Of a stretch of DNA of 64,000 bases, positions 9,065 to 17,362 are shown piece after piece. The first letter of the stretch is position 1. The number at the start of each line of letters is the position of its first letter. Position numbers and translations under genes: made by a program. The notes below the pieces were generated by a model. That model did not search any database and was not told the DNA's origin. It worked only from the letters and a program-made list of their open reading frames with translations. Origin of the DNA: Burkholderiales bacterium (GTDB taxonomy: Bacteria; Pseudomonadota; Gammaproteobacteria; Burkholderiales; Burkholderiaceae_E); the NCBI GenBank assembly GCA_003577305.1, contig QEVL01000002.1, forward strand, positions 124,001-188,000, in the 5' to 3' direction.

Positions 9065-9576
9065 TGCGGCTCGAGGGCGCCGCCGAATAAGCGGCGCAGC
9101 GCCGACAGCAGCATCTGCAGCAGCTGCAGGCAGAGAAAGAAGCAGCCGAATGCGACGACGAAGCGCGACGGATAGATCGGAAACGCGATCAGGCCGGCCG
9201 AGTACTCGCCCATCTGCCAGCTGCGCCAGGCGTAGGCGCCGGTGGCCCAGGTCATGGCCGCAAACAGCGCCAACGCCAGCGCTGCGGTGAGCGCACGCAC
9301 GAAGGCGAGCGAGCGGCCACGCAGCCGCTCGGTGAACGCCTCGATCGCGATGTGCCCGCCGTCGGCCTGCGTCTGCGCCAGACCGGCGAACACCGCGAAC
9401 ACAAGCAGCAGTTCGACCCCCTCGAGCATGCCGGCGACCGGCCGGTTGGCGAAGTAGCGCAGCAGCGTGTCGATGCTGACACCAGCCATGATGGCGAGCA
9501 GTGCGAGGTTCGAGCCCAGCGCGAGCAGGCGCCGGCTGCGCGCCAGCGTCCGCTCGTACGAGACGAGCAGATTCAC
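9061..9576 (-). CDS. dctQ: TRAP transporter small permease (DctQ)
   Basis: This is the four-helix small subunit that scaffolds DctM, about 171 residues. The frame is open further upstream, but GTG 9576 overlaps the dctP stop in a GTGA arrangement and gives a typical start (V-N-L-L-V-S-Y-E). The family features GGHIAIEAF and the C-terminal QLLQMLLSAL are visible. It sits between dctP and dctM in one operon. Confidence 0.9.
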   Translation of the reverse strand: MNLLVSYERTLARSRRLLALGSNLALLAIMAGVSIDTLLRYFANRPVAGMLEGVELLLVFAVFAGLAQTQADGGHIAIEAFTERLRGRSLAFVRALTAALALALFAAMTWATGAYAWRSWQMGEYSAGLIAFPIYPSRFVVAFGCFFLCLQLLQMLLSALRRLFGGALEPQ

Positions 9577-10622
9577 GGCGTGTGCTTCTTCAGCAGTGCC
9601 CGGTAGTGGCTCAGCGCCTCGCGTGCCGGCAGCCCCTTGGCCTGCAGCTCGTTCGCCCAGCCTTGCCACAGCGCCTCCATGGCGGATTGCAGCTGCGCGC
9701 GATCGGCCGCGGGCCAGCTCTCGAACTTCACGCCCTTGGCCTGCATCTCCCGGATCGCCTTGTCGACGTCCTTCTCGTACAGCTCGGCGAGTTTCGCCGG
9801 GTACTCGCGGGCCAGTTGGCGGACGATCGTCTTCACGTCCTCGGGCAGCTTGTCCCAGCTCGCCTTGTTCATGATCGCCAGCGGTCCGGCCGAAGCCCCG
9901 AGCTGGGCGCGCGTGTGGTACTTGGCCACCTCATAGAGCTTGCTGTCCCAGTTGGCGGTCACGAAACCCATGTTCGCGTCGAGCGTGCCGCGCCCCAGCG
10001 CCTCGTACACCTCGGGCCAGGGCAGCGTCACCGGCACCGCCCCGAACTCGCTGATCAGCTTGGGCCACTCGCGCCCGATCACGCGCACCTTGAGCCCCTT
10101 GAGCGCCGCGAGGTTGGGCATCGGCTTGGTGCCGATCAGTTCCTGGTCCGCCACGCCCCAGACGTACAGCGGCTCGACGCCCAGCTTGCGCAGCTCGTCG
10201 CGGAAGTAGGGAAATTCGGGTCCGAACATCAGGTCGGTGGCCGCCAGCACCGCGGGCCTGAAGTTCGGGCTGATGCCCGGCAGCGTGAACACCCCCGACA
10301 GCGGGGAGACGGCCGGGTTGTAGGCCTGGACCCAGATGCCGATGTCGATGACGCCCGAGCGCGTGGCCTCGAAGACGTCGCTCGCCTTGACCAGCGAGTC
10401 GGACGGGAAGTACTGGACCTTGACCCGGCCGTGGCTGCGCTGCTCGAGTTCCTTTGCCCACCACATCGACAGCGCCGTTCGCGTCAGCGACGGCGCGCCG
10501 AATTCGGCCTTCTTCAACACGATCGGATTGGCGGCGGTCGGCTGCTGCGCCGGGCTAGCCAGCGGCAGCGCGAGACCGATCACGGCCAGCATGAGTGCGA
10601 ACGCTCGCGTGATCGTGTTCAT
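9573..10622 (-). CDS. dctP: TRAP transporter substrate-binding protein (DctP)
   Basis: This is the periplasmic receptor for the TRAP transporter, 349 residues. ATG 10622 is preceded by GGAGG at the right spacing. The frame extends 15 codons further but without a good ribosome site. A signal peptide of about 24 residues ends near L-A-S-P-A-Q-Q. The mature part contains the DctP-type W-A-K-E-L-E-Q-R-S-H-G-R region, an Arg-containing ligand motif near V-R-V-I-G-R-E, and a C-terminal helical segment. It diverges from the CoA-transferase gene across 158 nt. Confidence 0.92.
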   Translation of the reverse strand: MNTITRAFALMLAVIGLALPLASPAQQPTAANPIVLKKAEFGAPSLTRTALSMWWAKELEQRSHGRVKVQYFPSDSLVKASDVFEATRSGVIDIGIWVQAYNPAVSPLSGVFTLPGISPNFRPAVLAATDLMFGPEFPYFRDELRKLGVEPLYVWGVADQELIGTKPMPNLAALKGLKVRVIGREWPKLISEFGAVPVTLPWPEVYEALGRGTLDANMGFVTANWDSKLYEVAKYHTRAQLGASAGPLAIMNKASWDKLPEDVKTIVRQLAREYPAKLAELYEKDVDKAIREMQAKGVKFESWPAADRAQLQSAMEALWQGWANELQAKGLPAREALSHYRALLKKHTP

Positions 10623-10780
10623 CTCTCGTCCTCCAGTGAACCGGCCTCGCCCCGGCGGGATGCGCAAGCCTGATCGCGGTGCTATGCGCCCTGGTCCGGC
10701 CTGGACCGAACCCGTGGCTATGGTCGCAGCACAGCGGCACGATCTTCGTCTAGGATTACTCTAAAATCAAGCGTGACTCA

Positions 10781-12006
10781 ATGTCGACGCGTCGCGTTCG
10801 TCGCCGCTCGGCTGCAACACCGGTGACGGGAGAAGCCGCCGCCGGTGCACTCGCCGGCGTGCAGGTGCTGGACTTCACGATCGTGATGTCCGGGCCGATG
10901 TGCACGCGCATGCTGGCCGATGCGGGCGCCGACGTGGTCAAGGTCGAGCCGCCCGAAGGTGACGTGGCGCGCCAGCGTGGGCCGTTGCGCGGCGGCATCA
11001 GCGCCTACTACGGCTCGCTCAACTGCGGCAAGCGCAGCCTCGTGCTCGACCTCTCGCAGGCCGAGGGCCGACGCATCGCGCGCGAGCTGGCGGCCCGCTG
11101 CGACGTGCTGGTCGAGAACTTCCGCCCCGGGGTGATGCAGCGCCTGGGCCTGGACTACGCGGCGCTGGCGGCGATCAACCCTCGCCTCGTGTATGCGTCG
11201 ATCTCCGGCTACGGGCAGACCGGTCCGCGCGCCGCGCTGCCGGCCTACGCGCCGGTGATCCACGCCGCGAGCGGCTGCGATCTCGCCAACGCCGAATACC
11301 AGCGCGATTCGAGCCGGCCGCCGAACAACGGCATCTTCATCGCCGACGTCCTCGGCGCGAGCTACGCTTTCGGCGCGATCCAGCTCGCGCTGCTCGAGCG
11401 CGAGCGCAGCGGGCGCGGTCAGCACATCGACGTGGCGCTGCTCGACTCGGTGTTGGGCATGCTGGTCTACGAGATCCTGGCCGCGCAGTTTCCGCCTGCG
11501 CGCCGCCGTCAGCTCTACGAGCCCGTCCGTGCGGCCGACGGCTGGGTCATGGTGGCGGCGGTGACGGCGAAGAACCAGCAGGCCCTGTTCGACGTGATCG
11601 GCCGTCCTGACGCCAAGCAGGATCCGCGTTTCGCCACCTTGGCGGCCAAGGAGGCGCATTGGGGCGAGCTGCTGCGGCTGATGGAAGGCTGGAATGCGCG
11701 CACGCAGCAGCGAGGAGTGCGAGCGCCTGCTGACGGCTGCCGGCGGTTCCTTGCAGCCGCTACCGCAGCGTGGCCGAGGCGATAGCGGACCCGCAGCTGG
11801 CGGAGCGCGGCTTCTTCGCCGAGCTGAGCGAGGGCGAGAGCCGCTTCCGATGCGCGAACCAGCCCTACCTGCTCAGCCGCACGCCCACACATGCGCGCGC
11901 GCTGCTGGCGGCACTGGGGGAGCACGGTGCCGCGGTGCTGCGCGAGAAGCTGGGGTTCGACGACGCGCAGATCGCGCAGCTGCGCGCCCAACGTGTGCTG
12001 GGCTGA
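10781..12006 (+). pseudogene. Family III (CaiB/BaiF) CoA-transferase with two 1-nt frameshifts
   Basis: CaiB/BaiF enzymes move CoA between carboxylic acids. The N-terminal 300 residues are well conserved, including L-D-F-T-I-V-M-S-G-P, the Asp of F-I-A-D-V-L-G and R-G-Q-H-I-D-V-A-L-L-D. The frame then shifts near 11704: dropping one G turns the sequence into T-S-S-E-E-C-E-R-L-L-T-A-A-G. It shifts again near 11745-11746: dropping one G gives V-P-C-S-R-Y-R-S-V-A-E-A-I. With both corrections the protein is a normal length of about 408 residues, ending at 12006. The second half is still well preserved, so this is either a very recent pseudogene or two sequencing errors. A TAAAAT box lies at 10762-10767, 14 nt before the ATG. 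Confidence 0.85.
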
Positions 12007-12058
12007 GCGGCTGCGCCTGCGCACGCCCGGCCGTGCAGGCCGGGCGCAGCGACCGCGC

Positions 12059-13612
12059 CTACCCGGCCCCGTGCACCCGCCGCTCATACCCGGCCCAGTG
12101 GGGCTCGCGCAGCACGCGGCGGATGATCTTGCCCACCGGCGTCTTCGGCAGCGCGTCGCTGAAGTGGATCGCCTTGGGCACCTTGAAGTACGCGACGCGC
12201 TCTTTGACGAAGGCGATCAGCTCGGCCTCGGTCGCCTGCGCGCCTGCGCGCAGCACGACCGCGGCGTGCACCGCCTCGCCCCACTTGTCGTCGGGCACCG
12301 CGAACACGCCGCTCTCGGCCACCGCCGGGTGCGCGGCGAGCGCGTGCTCGACTTCGGCCGGGTAGACGTTGTAGCCGCCCGAGATAATCATGTCCTCCTT
12401 GCGGTCGGCCAGGTACATGTAGCCGTCGGCCTCGATCCGGCCGAGGTCGCCGGTGAGCAGCCAGCCGCCCTTCAGCCGCCGCGCGTCGAGTTCGGGGTTC
12501 TTCCAGAAGCCGGGTGTCGCCCAGGGCGCGCAGATGCAGATCTCGCCGACCTCGCCGATCGCGCAGGGCTCGCCGTTCTCAGCGCGGATCATCACCTGCG
12601 CAGCGCCGAACTCGCGCCCGACCGAGGTTAGCCGCGTCGGGTTGTCCGCGAGCGCCTGCGCGTGTTCGGCTGCGCCCATGTAGGTGCACAGTCCGTAGGC
12701 CTCGGTCTGGCCGAAGCCGGTGTTCAGCACCGGGCCGAAGCGCTTGATCGCACGCTCGACCAGCGTCGGCGCCGCCGGCGCCGCGGCGTAGACGATGTTG
12801 CGCAGGCTGGAGAGGTCGGCGGTCTCGGTCGCCGGGTCGTCGAGCAGCATCCGCAGGAAGGTCGGCACGCCGAGCATGAAGGCGACGCGGTGGCGCGCGA
12901 TCGCCTCGATCACCGGCTTCGGGCTCGGGTCGCGCAGGATCACGAGCGCGGCGCCGCCGATCCACGCGCTGTCCATCGCGCGCGCGCAGAAGTGGCTCAA
13001 CGGCAGCTGCCCGAGCACGCGCTCGCCGGGCCGGTGGCCGAAGGTCGTCGCCCAGAAGTTCATCGCCGCCGACACCGACGCGAAGCTGTGGGTCACGCCC
13101 TTGGGCTGGCCGGTGGTGCCCGAGGTGTAGAGGATCTGCGCGAGCGTGTCAGGCGGGCGGTCGAAGGCGGGCAGCGTCGGCGGCGCACCGGTGCTGGCGA
13201 GCAGGTCGTTCGGGCCGGCGAACGTGCCGAGCCCGAGCGCCTGCTGCGGCGTCGGCGCGACCGCACGCGCGCGCTCCAGGTGCTCCCGCGTGAGGGCGAG
13301 CACGAAGCGCGCGTCGCTGTCGCTGGCGATGAAGCGGTGCTCGCGCTCGGTCAGCACACCCAGCATCGGGCACAGCACGCCGCCGGCGCGCGCGATCGCG
13401 ATCACCGCGATCACGAACTCCAGGCTGTTGTACTGGATCACCGCGACGCGTTCGCCCACCTGCAGCCCGCGCGCGATCAGCGCCGCGGCGACGCGGGTCG
13501 CCTGCACGTCGAGCTCGGCGAAGCTCAGCTGCCGCTCGCCGTCGATCGCGGCGACGGCGTCGGGCCAGTGGCGCGCGGCGCGCGCCGGATAGTGCGAGTA
13601 TGGATGCTTCAT
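12059..13612 (-). CDS. AMP-dependent acyl-CoA ligase
   Basis: This is a second adenylate-forming CoA ligase, 517 residues. It shows the P-loop YTSGTTGQPKG, the G-F-G-Q-T-E-A-Y motif, the LTGDLG and DRKEDMIISGG hinge region, and the catalytic lysine in PKTPVGKIIRR. This is the class of medium-chain, aromatic and cyclohexane-type acid ligases. GGAGG lies 8 nt before ATG 13612, and the start overlaps the stop of the upstream citryl-CoA-lyase-like gene. It is the last gene of the four-gene minus-strand operon starting at 16000. Confidence 0.9.
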   Translation of the reverse strand: MKHPYSHYPARAARHWPDAVAAIDGERQLSFAELDVQATRVAAALIARGLQVGERVAVIQYNSLEFVIAVIAIARAGGVLCPMLGVLTEREHRFIASDSDARFVLALTREHLERARAVAPTPQQALGLGTFAGPNDLLASTGAPPTLPAFDRPPDTLAQILYTSGTTGQPKGVTHSFASVSAAMNFWATTFGHRPGERVLGQLPLSHFCARAMDSAWIGGAALVILRDPSPKPVIEAIARHRVAFMLGVPTFLRMLLDDPATETADLSSLRNIVYAAAPAAPTLVERAIKRFGPVLNTGFGQTEAYGLCTYMGAAEHAQALADNPTRLTSVGREFGAAQVMIRAENGEPCAIGEVGEICICAPWATPGFWKNPELDARRLKGGWLLTGDLGRIEADGYMYLADRKEDMIISGGYNVYPAEVEHALAAHPAVAESGVFAVPDDKWGEAVHAAVVLRAGAQATEAELIAFVKERVAYFKVPKAIHFSDALPKTPVGKIIRRVLREPHWAGYERRVHGAG

Positions 13613-14463
13613 GCTGCGTTCCTCCGCGGCGGGATGTGGCGCTCCTCGGGGCCGTCGTAGCGTGCGCCGAGGGCGTCGGGAATGATCCGCAGCGGCACGC
13701 CGTCGCGAATCTCCTCGGTGATGTGCGCGAGCAGCGCGATGCCGTAGCCGAGCGCGCCGAGCCCGCCGATCACGAGCGGATCGAAGCCGAGGTCGGCGAG
13801 CACTGCACCGATGGCGCCCGCGAGGTTGATCGGAATCCTGCGCCCCTTGGTTGCTGCCAGATGCGCCTCGACCGCATCGAGCATACGACCGTGCTCGCGC
13901 CAGCCGTCGAGCTCGAGCGCGAGCCGGCGCAGCGTCACCGCGCGCGGCTCGGCGCTCTTGTGCAGCGGGTGGCCGAGGCCGGGCACGCGGCCGCGCCGCT
14001 CGCCCCAGATCTTCAGCACGCGCGCGCAGGCTTCAATCTGCGGCAGCTGCCAGCCGACCGCCTCGATCAGCATCTCGGCCGGCTCCTGCGGCGAGCCGGT
14101 GACCGAGCCCGACGCCAGCATGCCGCTGGCGAGCGCGGGGATCGGCGAGTCAGGGAACGCCGACGCGGTGAAGCGCGCGGCGCCGACTGCGGCGCTGATG
14201 AACTGCTGGTCGACGCCGCAGCGCAGCACGAGGTCGAACACCGCGGTCTGGCGCGCGTCGGGCAGCTCGCCGCACAGCACCAGGTACGAAACCTCGGTGT
14301 GGTTCAGCCGCTCGATCACCTCTTCGACCGGGTAGCCGCGCACCAGGATGCGGCCCTGGCCGGCGCGGCTGATCGCGGTCGTCCAGTAGTCGCTCCAGTC
14401 GTCCGAGGCAACGAATTCGCCGATGTGGTGGCGGCGCGGCCGCCGCGCTGCGTCGGTGCTCAT
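13609..14463 (-). CDS. Citrate-synthase-fold protein, citryl-CoA lyase-like
   Basis: The protein has 284 residues, far shorter than citrate synthase (about 430), and matches the small citryl-CoA lyase-like subfamily. It keeps the G-Y-P-V-E-E-V-I-E-R-L start and the second His in V-P-G-L-G-H-P-L-H-K. The usual H-G-G-A motif of citrate synthase reads T-G-S-P-Q-E-P-A-E-M-L, so the first catalytic His is absent. Such proteins occur in CoA-thioester catabolic clusters, where a retro-Claisen cleavage of a citryl- or malyl-like thioester is plausible. Both ends overlap neighbours by 4 nt, so translation is coupled. The substrate is unknown. Confidence 0.78.
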   Translation of the reverse strand: MSTDAARRPRRHHIGEFVASDDWSDYWTTAISRAGQGRILVRGYPVEEVIERLNHTEVSYLVLCGELPDARQTAVFDLVLRCGVDQQFISAAVGAARFTASAFPDSPIPALASGMLASGSVTGSPQEPAEMLIEAVGWQLPQIEACARVLKIWGERRGRVPGLGHPLHKSAEPRAVTLRRLALELDGWREHGRMLDAVEAHLAATKGRRIPINLAGAIGAVLADLGFDPLVIGGLGALGYGIALLAHITEEIRDGVPLRIIPDALGARYDGPEERHIPPRRNAA

Positions 14464-14867
14464 GTCTTTCCTCCTGGGTGGGATGCGGCGCTGCCCGCGC
14501 CACTCGACGCGGGCACGAACAGCGGCAGCAGTCGGCCGTCGCGCAGCCGGTGGTCGACCCGTACCGCCATGCCGACGCGCACGTCCTCGGGTGCGCAGTC
14601 GACGATGTTGGAGACCATGCGCGGGCCCTCGCGCAGCGCGATCACCGCGATCACGTACGGTGGCGGGAAGTCCGGGTGATACTGCTGGCGGTAGACGGTG
14701 TAGGTCGCCACCTCGCCCAGCCCGGAGAGCGCGCGCGTGCCGATCCGATCGGACCAGCAGCGCGGGCACAGCGGGCCGAACGGCAGGAACAGGTGGCCGC
14801 AGCTGTCACAGTACGCGGCCGCGAGCGGCTGCGTCTCGGCGATCACCTGCGTCGGCGTGCGGCTCAT
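14460..14867 (-). CDS. DUF35 zinc-ribbon / OB-fold protein, partner of the thiolase-like protein
   Basis: The protein has 135 residues. A rubredoxin-like zinc ribbon comes first, with C-x2-C (C-D-S-C-G) and C-x2-C (C-P-R-C-W), followed by an OB-fold with the T-Y-T-V-Y-R-Q-Q-Y-H-P-D-F and P-Y-V-I-A-V-I-A-L-R segments. DUF35 proteins bind acyl-CoA and form tight complexes with thiolase-fold partners; known examples are the Ltp2 aldolase partner in steroid side-chain degradation and BbsA with BbsB. The thiolase-like gene lies 2 nt upstream, so a complex is expected. Confidence 0.88.
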   Translation of the reverse strand: MSRTPTQVIAETQPLAAAYCDSCGHLFLPFGPLCPRCWSDRIGTRALSGLGEVATYTVYRQQYHPDFPPPYVIAVIALREGPRMVSNIVDCAPEDVRVGMAVRVDHRLRDGRLLPLFVPASSGAGSAASHPGGKT

Positions 14868-14869
14868 CG

Positions 14870-16000
14870 TCAGCGTCCCAGGATCAGCGTGGCGTGGCTG
14901 TTCATACCGAGCCCGTGACCGCTGACCAGCGCCACCTCGGCGTCGGCGACCTGCCGTTCGCCGGCCTCGCCGCGCAGCTGCCGCGCTGCCTCGATCACGT
15001 GCAGCATGCCGCCGCCGTAGCCCTCGGCGAGCAGACCCCCGCTCGGGTTGACCGCGAGCGCGCCGCCGGGGGCGATGCGCCCACCGGCGACGAAGTCGCC
15101 GGCTTCGCCGGGCGCGCAGAAGCCGTAGGCCTCGAGCTGCATCAGCACGACGATCGTGAAGCAGTCGTAGAGCAGCGCAACGTCGACGTCGGCCGCGCTC
15201 ACGCCCGCACGCGCGAGTGCGCGCGGACCGCAGCGCGCCGCCGGCAGCGTGTCGAAGTGCTCCGGATTCGAGAAGGTCCCGAGGCTGTGCGCCTGACCCA
15301 TGCCCAGCAGCCACACCGGCCGCGCGCGTGCGTCGCGCGCGCGCTCGGCCGAGCAGACTACGACCGCCGCCGCTCCGTCCGAGATCAGGCAGCAATCGGC
15401 GCGCCGCAGCGGCTCGACGAGCATGCGCGACGCGAAGTAGCCTGCCATGTCCAGCGACTTCTTCGACTGCGCGTGCGGCGTGCGTGCGGCGTGCGCGTGC
15501 GCGGCGATCGCGACCTCGGCCAGCGCCTCGGGGCGCGTGCCGTGGACGGCCATGTGCCGCTGCGCCGCCAGCGCGTGCAGACCGGCCGCGCCGAAAAAGC
15601 CGTACGCGGCCTCGTCGCCGCGCCCGTACGCGTACGACCCTGCGGACGACAGCGCGGTATCGCCGTAGACGCACAGGCACGCGCTGCACAGCCCCGCCTC
15701 GATCGCGAGCGCGGCGCGCTGGATGCTCGCCGCGCTCGACGCGCCGCCGAGGATCTCGGTCCCCGTGAAATCGGGGTTCAGGCCAAGCGCGCGTCCGAGC
15801 CGCAGGTAGTGCGGCTCGATGCCCAGCAGCACGCCCTGGGCCGCCCCTGGGTCGGTGATCAGGCCGTCGATGTCCCCAGGCGCGAAGCCCGCGTCCGCGA
15901 CCGCGAGGCGCGCCGCCTGCGCCTCGAGGGCGAGTGCGCTGCAGTCCGGGTGGCGGCCGAAGGCCGTGTGCCCGACGCCGACGATGGCGACCTGGTTCAC
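14870..16000 (-). CDS. Thiolase-fold lipid-transfer-like protein lacking the nucleophilic Cys
   Basis: The protein has 376 residues from GTG 16000; the frame is open 39 codons further but that part is not thiolase-like. It has the SCP-x/Ltp thiolase architecture: V-A-I-V-G-V-G-H-T-A-F at the start, Y-D-C-F-T-I-V-V-L-M-Q-L-E and N-P-S-G-G-L late. Where thiolases have the nucleophilic Cys, this protein reads G-G-A-S-S-A-A-S (residues 85-92), and the late G-H-P histidine is replaced by G-Y-G-G. A Claisen thiolase reaction by the usual mechanism is therefore unlikely. Ltp2-type aldolases share such a loss and work with a DUF35 partner, as is present here. The aldolase role is inference. Confidence 0.85.
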   Translation of the reverse strand: MNQVAIVGVGHTAFGRHPDCSALALEAQAARLAVADAGFAPGDIDGLITDPGAAQGVLLGIEPHYLRLGRALGLNPDFTGTEILGGASSAASIQRAALAIEAGLCSACLCVYGDTALSSAGSYAYGRGDEAAYGFFGAAGLHALAAQRHMAVHGTRPEALAEVAIAAHAHAARTPHAQSKKSLDMAGYFASRMLVEPLRRADCCLISDGAAAVVVCSAERARDARARPVWLLGMGQAHSLGTFSNPEHFDTLPAARCGPRALARAGVSAADVDVALLYDCFTIVVLMQLEAYGFCAPGEAGDFVAGGRIAPGGALAVNPSGGLLAEGYGGGMLHVIEAARQLRGEAGERQVADAEVALVSGHGLGMNSHATLILGR

Positions 16001-16088
16001 CGTGGGTTCTCTCTGGGCCGGGTTGCCGCGTCGCGGCGCTCGGCGACACGAGCGCGGGCCGGTACGCTTGATTGTTGCACGAAAACTG

Positions 16089-16108
16089 AGTATTGTTCGA
16101 GAAACGAG
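16089..16108. promoter_or_regulatory. Candidate TetR-type operator in the 16000-16144 divergent promoter
   Basis: The 143-nt gap between the thiolase-like gene (minus) and the acyl-CoA dehydrogenase (plus) has an AT-rich core at about 16068-16115. Within it, 16082-16101 has a partial dyad (CGAA...TTCG at its ends). The segment 16089-16108, read on the minus strand, matches 15 of 20 bases of the site at 705-724. A single regulator could thus control both directions here and the transporter operon. Confidence 0.4.
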
Positions 16109-16143
16109 CGAATGCAAGGGCGCCGCGCCGGAAGGGGGACGTC

Positions 16144-17289
16144 GTGGACTGGGAGTGGACCGAGGAACAGGACCTGCTGCGCCGCTCGCTGCGCGACTAC
16201 GTGCGCGACCGGGTCACGCCCCATGTGCTCGCGTGGGAGGCGGCCGGCGAGGTGCCACGCAGCCTGTTCACCGAGCTCGCGCAGCTGGGCGTGCTCGGCC
16301 TGCGCCTGTCGCCCGAATACGGCGGCGGCGGTCAGGACTTCTGGTACACGGTCGTGCTGCTCGAGGAGCTGATGCGCTGCGGCTCGCTCGGTGTTCCAGT
16401 CGCGGTCATGGCGCACTCCGAGTTCGCGACGATGCTGATCGAACGCTACGGCTCGCCGGCGCTGCGGGCGCACTACGTGCGCGGTGCCGCCGAAGGGCGG
16501 CTGATCGGTGCGCTCGGCGTGTCCGAGCCCGACGCCGGCAGCGACGTCGCCGGCCTGCGCACGCGTGCGGTGCGCGACGGCGACGACTACGTGATCAACG
16601 GCGCGAAGCTGTACATCACCAACGGCACGATTGCCGACTACATCACCCTCGCGGTGCGCACCGGCGGGCCCGGCGCGCGCGGCATCTCGATGATCGTCGT
16701 GCCCACCGACAGCAAGGGGTTGACGCGGCGGCGGCTGCGCAAGCTCGGCACGCACGCGTCCGACACCGCCGAGCTGTTCTTCGAGGACTGCCGCGTGCCG
16801 GCGGCGAACCTGCTCGGCGCCGAGAACGACGGCTTCGGCATGATCATGTCCGGCTTCGAGGGCGAGCGGCTGGTGCTTTCGGTGATGGCCTGCAGCCACG
16901 CGCGCCTGCTGTTTGACCAGGCGCGCCAATGGGGCCACGACCGGCGCGTGTTCGGCCATCCGGTGCTCGGCTTCCAAGTCTGGCAGCATCGGCTCGCCGA
17001 CGTGCTCACGCGCATCGAGGCCGCGGAGGCGCTGGCGCGCCGCGGCGTCGACCTGTACGTGCGTGGCCGCCCGGCGCAGTCCGAGATCTCGATGGCCAAG
17101 CTGTTCGCGACCGAGACCGCGCGCTACGTCGCCAGCGAGTGCGCGCAGATCCTGGGCGGCCAGGGCTACATGGAAGAGTCGCTGGTCGGGCGACTGCACC
17201 GCGACGCGCTGGCGATGACGATCGGCGCCGGTTCGAGCGAAGTGATGCGCGAGCTGATCGCGCGTGCCAACCACCTGATCGCGCAATGA
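16144..17289 (+). CDS. Acyl-CoA dehydrogenase, isovaleryl/long-chain type active site
   Basis: This FAD enzyme introduces a 2,3-double bond into an acyl-CoA and passes electrons to ETF. GTG 16144 with a strong upstream GGAAGGGGGA gives 381 residues. The FAD motifs are A-L-G-V-S-E-P-D-A-G-S-D and Y-I-T-N-G. The usual late catalytic Glu is Ala362 (I-G-A-G-S-S-E), while a Glu occurs at residue 241 in G-E-R-L-V-L. That placement is typical of isovaleryl-CoA and long-chain dehydrogenases and suggests a branched or bulky acyl chain. It heads the plus-strand degradation operon. Confidence 0.92.
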   Translation: MDWEWTEEQDLLRRSLRDYVRDRVTPHVLAWEAAGEVPRSLFTELAQLGVLGLRLSPEYGGGGQDFWYTVVLLEELMRCGSLGVPVAVMAHSEFATMLIERYGSPALRAHYVRGAAEGRLIGALGVSEPDAGSDVAGLRTRAVRDGDDYVINGAKLYITNGTIADYITLAVRTGGPGARGISMIVVPTDSKGLTRRRLRKLGTHASDTAELFFEDCRVPAANLLGAENDGFGMIMSGFEGERLVLSVMACSHARLLFDQARQWGHDRRVFGHPVLGFQVWQHRLADVLTRIEAAEALARRGVDLYVRGRPAQSEISMAKLFATETARYVASECAQILGGQGYMEESLVGRLHRDALAMTIGAGSSEVMRELIARANHLIAQ

Positions 17290-17362
17290 GCGCAGCCGGC
17301 CGCACGCGCGCTGGCGGCACGTCGTCGCCGCGCCGACCGCGCGGCGCGGGGAGGGCCGCGGC

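Noticed and set aside
11690..11775. Programmed frameshifting in the CoA-transferase
   Set aside because: Two separate shifts in the same direction within 45 nt, without a slippery heptamer, are better explained by insertions or sequencing errors.
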